The translations under genes and the position numbers were made by a program. This document shows, piece after piece, positions 59,134-64,000 of a stretch of 64,000 nucleotides of DNA. The notes beneath the pieces are model-generated. The model had not been told where the DNA came from. It worked only from the letters and a program-made list of their open reading frames with translations, and did no database searches. The DNA comes from Excoecaria cochinchinensis. Lineage: Eukaryota; Streptophyta; Magnoliopsida; Malpighiales; Euphorbiaceae. The stretch lies in assembly GCA_947683425.1 (NCBI GenBank), contig CANTUQ010000043.1:13782501-13846500 (forward strand), in the 5' to 3' direction. Each line of letters starts with the position of its first letter. The stretch's first letter is position 1.

Positions 59134-60700
59134 TTAAGGATCCATGCGAGAATTGGGGAAGACATCACAGTCTTCATCTGCAAGATCGAAGATGGGCTCT
59201 GATCCGGAGGATGAGCCTGTTTTTGAGGAATTTGAAGGGGCTTTCGAAGAAGTGGCCTTGCTTTGTAGAAGTTGGGCCATGATCTGAAAGTATTTCTCTT
59301 CAGTTTTTGCTGCTGCCAATTGAGTCTGAGCAAAGGATTTTTGGGCCAGGAACTGTGTTGTTGTCCGTTTTACCCTGAGAAATCCTTGACTCTGAAGATA
59401 TCTACTTACAGCTGGTCTTTTGATGGAGTCCGGAATAGAGAATTTCGTCCACCATCTGACTTTGAATCTTCTGACCAAATTTATTTGTGCTTCTTGCTGG
59501 TGGTAGTCCAAATACCAAGCTGTTACCCAAGGTAAGAAGAACCTGACTGCAAAAAGCATTAAGGGATAAAACCTTTTTTCTTTGTCAGAAGGTTGGTAGG
59601 AGGTTTTAAAAAGGGTATAGCTTTCCTGAATTTGTGGTTTTTAGATTTCAGGAGAAGCTCCATACAATTTCCACCAATGGGCAAACCAAAAAGGAATATT
59701 GGTTGAGTCCTGTTTAAGGTTGAAGTAGAACAACCAGGTATGGGAGGAATTTGTGTTTTGGAAAAGGAAAGCATTGTACCAGGCCTGTTGATAATCCCAG
59801 TAGGAATAGGTCCGGCAGTGGTTATATGTGGTTTTAAAATCAACGGGAAAGGATTTGGGTTGGTGAAGGTTTTGTCCCCACTCGAGAGGAGAGAGAACTT
59901 TGTGGATTTTTCCCATTGAGTAGTTAATAGGTCCGGTTTTAGGATTGTCCACAATGGACACATAACCCGTTAATTCAAGAATTGCCCTATAATAAGGCTG
60001 GGGTTTTGTTAAATCCCATGGTTTAAAAAACCAGCCTTTAGGGAAAACTTTTGAAATGGCCATCTGAGGGTTTTGAAGATAAAATCCTTTCTCCATGGTC
60101 CAAATGTATTGAAATTCTGTTTTGACAAAATAATTTGAAACATTTTTTGTTTGAGATAAAACAATTTCAGAACTGTTTTGAGTCAAAACAAATTTTGAAA
60201 ATTCCTCTTGTGAGGATTTTGAAGTAGTAACTCCGAGATCGGAGGGTTTGACAAGTTGTCTACTACAAGATGATTCTTGTGTATGTTTTGAAATTTGTTT
60301 AGAGGAAGTTTTTGAAGATGAAGATCCTTCCTCTGGTTATGAAATAGTTTGGGGAGTTTTACCTGTTTGCTTTTCAGCAATCATTTTGAAAAGGGAGCCA
60401 AGTTCTGGCTATTTGGTAAGAGTCTCAATCCATTATTGGACTTGAGACTGTTTGGCAAGGGCTTCCTCATCTTCTTCGATGATTTCTGCCCATGATTTGA
60501 TTTCTGTAGCAGAAGAAGCTGCTACAGGTTTTGAAACTATTAGGTCCTCTTTCTGGACCTCTTTCTCCTTCCCCTTCCCCTTCCCCTTTGATTTTCTGGG
60601 CATTTTTAGGTCCTATTTTGGAGGAACTCTCTGGTAAAAAAATCAGGAATCGAGTTTTTATCTCCTTTAATAAATTTAATTTCAAAATCGAAAATACTAA
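59134..60700 (-). pseudogene. downstream viral reading region, function unknown
   Basis: Starts after RNase H with a Lys/Gly/Glu-rich basic stretch (about 60560-60600). Then an acidic and Ser-rich segment leads into an aromatic-rich domain at 59641-60186 (about 180 residues; many Trp and Tyr, e.g. WTMEKGFYLQNPQMA, then FWFAHWWKLYGA). It continues past a stop at 59641 into 59134-59559 (WVTAWYLDYHQQEAQINLV) and ends in a Ser-rich, acidic tail. I do not recognise the fold. Its position suggests an extra ORF such as the inclusion-body/transactivator place of caulimoviruses or the second ORF of florendoviruses, but that is by position only. Confidence 0.55.
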
Positions 60701-61928
60701 GGATAGCTTGCCAACGGGCAAAAATCTATTTTGATGCGATGTTTTGAACATCTTTTTGTAAAACTTCCTTAGCAGATTTGCAATCAATCCGAAGTAAGAA
60801 CTTCTGATTTAGTAAATCGCTCTGGAATTTTGAAATGCACATGACAATCGAAAGAATTTCTTTTTTAATTGTAGAATAATTTTTCTGACAATCATTCCAA
60901 TGTGCAGAAGTGAACTGGACTATGCATTCTTTCCCGCCCACTATTTGTTTCAAAATACCTCCATAACCTAAGTCAGACGCATCAGTCTCAACAATCTTAG
61001 GTGCTAATGGGTCAGCTAAATACAGGCATGGAATTTCTTTTACCTGTTTCTTGATTTGTTGAATGATGCTTGTATGTTCATCAGACCAGGAAATAGGGGT
61101 TTTCTTCAACCTATCATGCAAAGGTTTTGCTAATCGGTTGATGTTGGGACAATAGTCTAGAACATAATTCAGACTACCTAAAAACCTTTGGAGCTGGATT
61201 TTGTCTGGAAACTTATCCGCAAAAGCTAAGGATCTCTCTATTGGAGTAATTGTTCCTTGGGAAATGTAATGACCTAAGAAACGAATTTTCGTTTGGAAAA
61301 AAGAGATTTTTGTTTTTGAAACAACAAGTCTATTTTTCTTAGCCACATTGAAAAATGTCTTGAGGTTTTTGAAATGTTGTTCAATTGATTCTGAAAAGAT
61401 AAGAACATCATCAATGTAAACAACACAAAAATTTGAAAAAGGATTAAAAATCTCGTTCATAATTCTTTGAAATTCTGAAGGAGCATTTTTTAAACCAAAC
61501 GGCATAACCGTCCACTCATACTGTCCAAATGGAACAGTAAAAGCAGTTTTGTAACAATCTTTTGGTTCAATCTGGATTTGCCAAAAACCTGATTTCATAT
61601 CAAATTTTGAAAAGACGAATGCAGAATGCAGTTTTTGCAAAATATCTTTTTTGTTGGGAATCAGATACCGAATCCATTTTAAAGCCTTGTTTAGTGGTTT
61701 TTAATTAATTACAAGCCTAGGCATGCCTCTTTCTATTTCAGAGTTTTTGTTAACATAAAAAGCTGCACAGCTCCAGGGAGATCTGGATTCTGTGATAAGA
61801 CCCTTTTGTTTTAAATCTTGAATCTCTTTTTTGCAATGTTCGTCGAGATCATGATTCATTTGAATGGGTCTTGCTTTTGTTGGAATTTGTCTTTCCGAAA
61901 ATTCATTCTCATACGGTAAATTAACCAT
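60701..61928 (-). pseudogene. viral reverse transcriptase and RNase H, broken
   Basis: The first part (61701-61928) carries the N-terminal RT segment with KGLITESRSPWSCAAFYVNK and ends at an in-frame stop. The main frame (60726-61640) has FSKFDMKSGFWQIQI with the first catalytic Asp, VMPFGLKNAPSEFQRI, and the YIDD active site near 61407-61418. FLGHYISQG and an RNase H region with VETDASDLGYGG and RIDCKSAKE follow. A further stop (about 60726) interrupts the end of RNase H. The enzyme would copy viral RNA into DNA; here it is disrupted. Confidence 0.92.
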
Positions 61929-62009
61929 ATGTTGTTTTCTGTTCCAGAAAGCATTTGGTAATTCTGAACAAATTTTATTTTCAATTAATTTTTGAAAATC
62001 AGAAATTCT

Positions 62010-62969
62010 TTATTTTACTAAATCATTTTGCAATCCTTTTTGGATTTTGAAAAAGGAAACATCCTGTTTGAGAAACTGTAAATGTTTTTGTTTTCCTTGA
62101 ATTATACAATTCAATTCACTTTTGTAAACAGAACAAGCTTTCAAAAGGTTTAAATTTCTTGTTATGGGTTTTTCAACAAAAGGGAAAACAATTTTTTCTC
62201 TATTTGTTTTGAAAGAAATACCATCATATGTAACAGAATAGGGAGTAATCATATTGATAAATGGAGTCCCTAAAATGACAGTATGACTGATATTTTTAAG
62301 CAAAACAAAAGGAGTTTTGATGAAGATGCTACCATTCTGGATGGAAGCTTCTGTTTTAAACTTTATTTTCATATCAGAGTTATTAGCTGCGACAAGTTTT
62401 TCAGAAAATCTTTTTGGAACGATACAGCCTTTTAAACAATTTAAATCTGCTCCTGTATCAAAAAGAGCAACTGTGTCAATTTTAAAATCATCTGAAAAGA
62501 CAAGGGAAACTTTTACCAAATATTTTCTCGTAGTTATTTCTCTCAAAATAAACAAGAAATCATTTGGAGCATTTTCTAAACTTTGAATTTCATTTTCTAA
62601 GTCTAGATTTGCAGTTTCGTTTTCTTCCTTTTCTTCATTCTCATTATCATCAGTACTAGAGTCTTGTGATAAAAGAGCATGAAGAAGGTTTGAATCTTTC
62701 TCCTGTTTTTCTTTAAGTGTTTTTAGCTCTTGTTTGACAATTTTAATTTCTTCTTGAAGCGATTGAATTGTCACAGGAGGTTTTTCTTTTGATTTAGCAC
62801 TTAAGATTTTGGTGAGATCATAAGTATTGTTTGGAACGAGTTTAGAAGTGGAAGATTTTGGAGTTTTTGGTTCAAAAGTCTTCAAAAGTTTTTCAATGAT
62901 TTCTTTTTGAAGTTTTGAATCTTCCACTTGTTTGATAATATCAAGAATTAATTCTTGATCTTTTGTCAA
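62010..62969 (-). pseudogene. viral aspartic protease region
   Basis: An N-terminal coiled-coil-like, Lys/Glu-rich stretch (LQEEIKIVKQELKTLKEKQE) and an acidic linker lead to the protease with the DTGAD active site (about 62450-62465). ILGTPFINMITPYSV is the C-terminal conserved motif. The frame ends at a stop at 62010, ahead of the RT. The enzyme would process the viral polyprotein. Confidence 0.85.
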
Positions 62970-63139
62970 AACATTTATTGATTTGGAACTACTACCCGAC
63001 TCACTGCTAGAGGAATCAAGGGCAGCAATGTCATCATTTTGAAAAGAATCTTCTGTTTCAGATGATTCGGTTTGAGATTCACTTTCAGATGTTTCAAGGA
63101 GGATGGCTTCAATTTTTTGTATTGTTTCTTCCTCTACTT

Positions 63140-64000
63140 GTAACTCATAAAGTTTTTTGTTAAGCCTACAATATTTTGAAGTATGACCGGGCTTGCCACA
63201 CTTAAAACAAGTGACTTATTTGAAAGTTGATTTGAAGGGCTTTTTAAAAGATCTTTTCCTATAAGGCTTCTGTGGTTTAGATCTTTTATAAAACTCTTGT
63301 TTGTTAGGCTTTGAAGAAAATCGTTTATGTGGCTTTTTGTAGGATTTAGAACGGGAACCTCCACAAGTTTTTGTTTGACCATCTGTGAAGACTTCGAACT
63401 GTTTACAAAAAGATCCTAGTTCTTGCCTAGTTTTCTTCATTTCCCATTTTAAATGTTTTTGAAGTTTTAAATTTTGGCAGATTTTTAAACCTTCTTTTTG
63501 AGTGAAACTAACTAATTCCCTATAAGTTAAATGGTTATAAGGAATTTGGTTAATTCCAAAAGCTTCTTTGATTTTATTACGGACTCTCTCTCCTAAAAGG
63601 GTAGGAAGGCCGGCAAGGAATTTTTCTTTCCAAAATGGTTGATCGGAATCTTCCCTAAGCATTACCCGAGTTAAGAAAGTAGTTCTGTAATTTTGAAAAT
63701 CAGGAAGCTTTTTACACCTAAGATTTGAAAGTAATTCTGTGTTTTTGTCTTTTAAATGAGAAGGGTCATAAACTAATTGTATGAATTAGCGTTGCTACAG
63801 CATCAGGTATGGGGTTACCTATCTCATCGAGAATGGGTGTTCCATCCTCAGTGGTTTGGATTGCACCTAATATTTCTAATTGCTGTTGGGCAGTGAGGTG
63901 ATAATTCCACCATCCTTTTAGTTGTCCTGAAAATCCTGCTATGAGCAGTTCAGCAATGGCTCTATTAGGTGTACTGATTTGGGTTTTGTAAGCATTGGAG
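63140..64000 (-). pseudogene. viral capsid-type region with zinc knuckle, runs off the window
   Basis: From the right edge, fragments of a capsid domain (GFSGQLKGWWNYHLTAQQQ near 63880-63940) pass through a stop near 63785 to 63216-63662. That frame has FWKEKFLAGLPTLLGERV and ends in a strongly basic stretch. An in-frame stop at 63216-63218 precedes the zinc knuckle CFKCGKPGHTSKYC (about 63165-63206). Capsid-type nucleic-acid binding is the family role. Truncated by the window edge. Confidence 0.82.

Larger units (their letters stand above)
59134..64000 (-). mobile_element. endogenous pararetrovirus (Caulimoviridae-like), partial and decayed
   Basis: Reading on the minus strand from the right edge: capsid-type region, zinc knuckle, aspartic protease, reverse transcriptase, RNase H, then a downstream reading region of unknown role. 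No integrase and no LTRs are present, which separates it from Ty3 elements. The order protease-RT-RNase H after a capsid with one zinc knuckle is the plant pararetrovirus order. Any movement-protein region would lie beyond the window. In-frame stops at about 63216, 62010, 61701, 60726 and 59641 break the coding sequence. Such copies are passive, fixed integrations. Genus uncertain; florendovirus-like or related is a guess. Confidence 0.85.

Noticed and set aside
59134..64000. Viral region considered as a Ty3 LTR retrotransposon
   Set aside because: No integrase, no LTR or purine tract at its end, and the capsid/zinc knuckle/protease/RT motifs are of pararetrovirus type.

Overview
The window is nuclear DNA from a flowering plant, almost certainly a eudicot. 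It is AT-rich and built mostly of nested transposable elements. The one intact host gene I can model, at 43006-45644 (minus), is an EDS1/PAD4-family SAG101-like immune gene, and that family is typical of eudicots. I cannot name the species.

Layout. 1-3110 is AT-rich LTR-like debris. 3111-6570 is a Pack-MULE-type Mutator-like element with a 9-bp target duplication; it carries an exon of an inactive LRR receptor kinase, and a 2.3-kb solo LTR (3702-5989) later landed in that exon. 6590-7366 is a plant-mobile-domain (PMD/MAIN-like) pseudogene. 9254-36037 is one long minus-oriented Ty3-type LTR split by two insertions. The first is a hAT-like element (9429-24387), itself split by a 14.2-kb Tat/Ogre-type LTR retrotransposon (9851-24045), whose tandem-repeat region is split by another solo LTR (12813-14450). 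The second is a 7.9-kb chromovirus-like Ty3 element (27358-35213). 36038-38540 holds further LTR and gag-like debris. 39931-42349 is a long-TIR foldback/MULE element containing a hAT-like element (40648-41746).

42350-51624 is the element-poor part: the SAG101-like gene with W-boxes upstream, an F-box/LRR-like exon fragment, an 11-bp minisatellite of about 1.2 kb, and the last exon of a receptor kinase. 51628-54505 is a non-autonomous CACTA element with a hAT-like copy inside. 54510-59130 is LTR and gag debris. 59134-64000 is the decayed 3' part of an endogenous pararetrovirus (Caulimoviridae-like, minus strand), running off the right edge.

Most insertions are supported by element ends plus target-site duplications read directly from the sequence, so the order of events can be reconstructed. 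Family names rest on protein motifs and general knowledge; no database search was run. Most retroelement coding regions carry stops or frameshifts and are probably inactive.
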